Positions 60,756 to 64,000 of a stretch of 64,000 nucleotides of DNA are shown piece after piece. Position 1 is the stretch's first letter. Every line of letters starts with the position of its first letter. Origin of the DNA: Candidatus Saccharimonadota bacterium (GTDB lineage Bacteria; Patescibacteriota; Saccharimonadia; Saccharimonadales; UBA4665); the NCBI GenBank assembly GCA_028286345.1, contig JAQBRT010000001.1, positions 372,001 through 436,000 on the forward strand, given 5' to 3'. A program made the position numbers and the translations under genes. A model generated the notes under the pieces. It was not told the DNA's origin and did no database searches. It saw only the letters and a program-made list of their open reading frames with translations.

Positions 60756-64000
<3,245 letters not shown>

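Overview
The window looks like a chromosome segment of a reduced-genome bacterium of the Candidate Phyla Radiation, most likely Candidatus Saccharibacteria (TM7). This is inferred from gene content and style: very compact coding, many small overlaps, few regulators, shortened or stripped-down versions of housekeeping enzymes (AlaRS, UvrC, a LigA without zinc-finger cysteines), a baseplate-J-like membrane protein next to an FtsA/PilM-like ATPase, many secreted or membrane-anchored proteins with no clear family, and several cell-wall hydrolases. TGA is used as a stop, so the code is standard. Most of the window has a moderately high GC content; the stretch at about 45.3-49.6 kb is visibly more AT-rich.

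Layout. 0-4.6 kb: four co-directional exported proteins (two related Cys-containing secreted proteins, a DUF916-like anchored protein, a PKD-domain anchored protein). 4.6-10.6 kb: mnmA, a membrane metallophosphoesterase, a compact alaS, an unknown gene. 10.7-20.5 kb: a second PKD protein, FtsA-like ATPase, baseplate-J-like protein, ruvX, mltG, a LysM-CHAP hydrolase, obgE, exonuclease I. 20.5-29.3 kb: small membrane proteins, an HrpA-like helicase behind an attenuator-like leader, uvrA, dedA, rplY. 29.3-34.5 kb: an ABC exporter pair and an acidic tail-anchored protein. 34.5-39.9 kb: trhO and a block of unknown envelope genes including a lysozyme-like/C39-like fusion. 40-45 kb: uvrC, pepP, a holin-like protein, secG, an oligopeptide-binding protein, tRNA-Leu(CAG).

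45.26-49.64 kb is an integrated element inserted at the 3' end of tRNA-Leu(CAG) by a large serine recombinase. It carries a newly noticed 58-residue gene ahead of the recombinase, an operator-like repeat array with a consensus promoter, an HTH protein, an unknown membrane protein and an alpha/beta hydrolase. The tRNA's probable native terminator lies at the far end of the element. The recombinase frame appears to be cut short by integration and to continue, in frame, in the far end of the element.

49.7-52.6 kb is a three-gene flavin electron-transfer operon: an FMN-binding lipoprotein-like protein, an ApbE flavin transferase, and an RnfD/NqrB-like membrane domain fused to a ferredoxin-NADP reductase-like domain. 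52.8-64 kb: a surface GH16 protein with two discoidin-like domains, an FAD-linked oxidase, tRNA-Leu(GAG), tRNA-Val(TAC), a D,D-carboxypeptidase, lemA, htpX, a membrane protein, ligA and a gene running off the end.

Regulation. About ten genes have a sigma70-type -10 box ending only 6-8 bases before the start codon and no Shine-Dalgarno sequence, so leaderless mRNA seems common. Others (rplY, lemA, uvrC, the ABC genes, the helicase) have clear ribosome binding sites. All functional calls come from reading motifs by eye; no database search was run.
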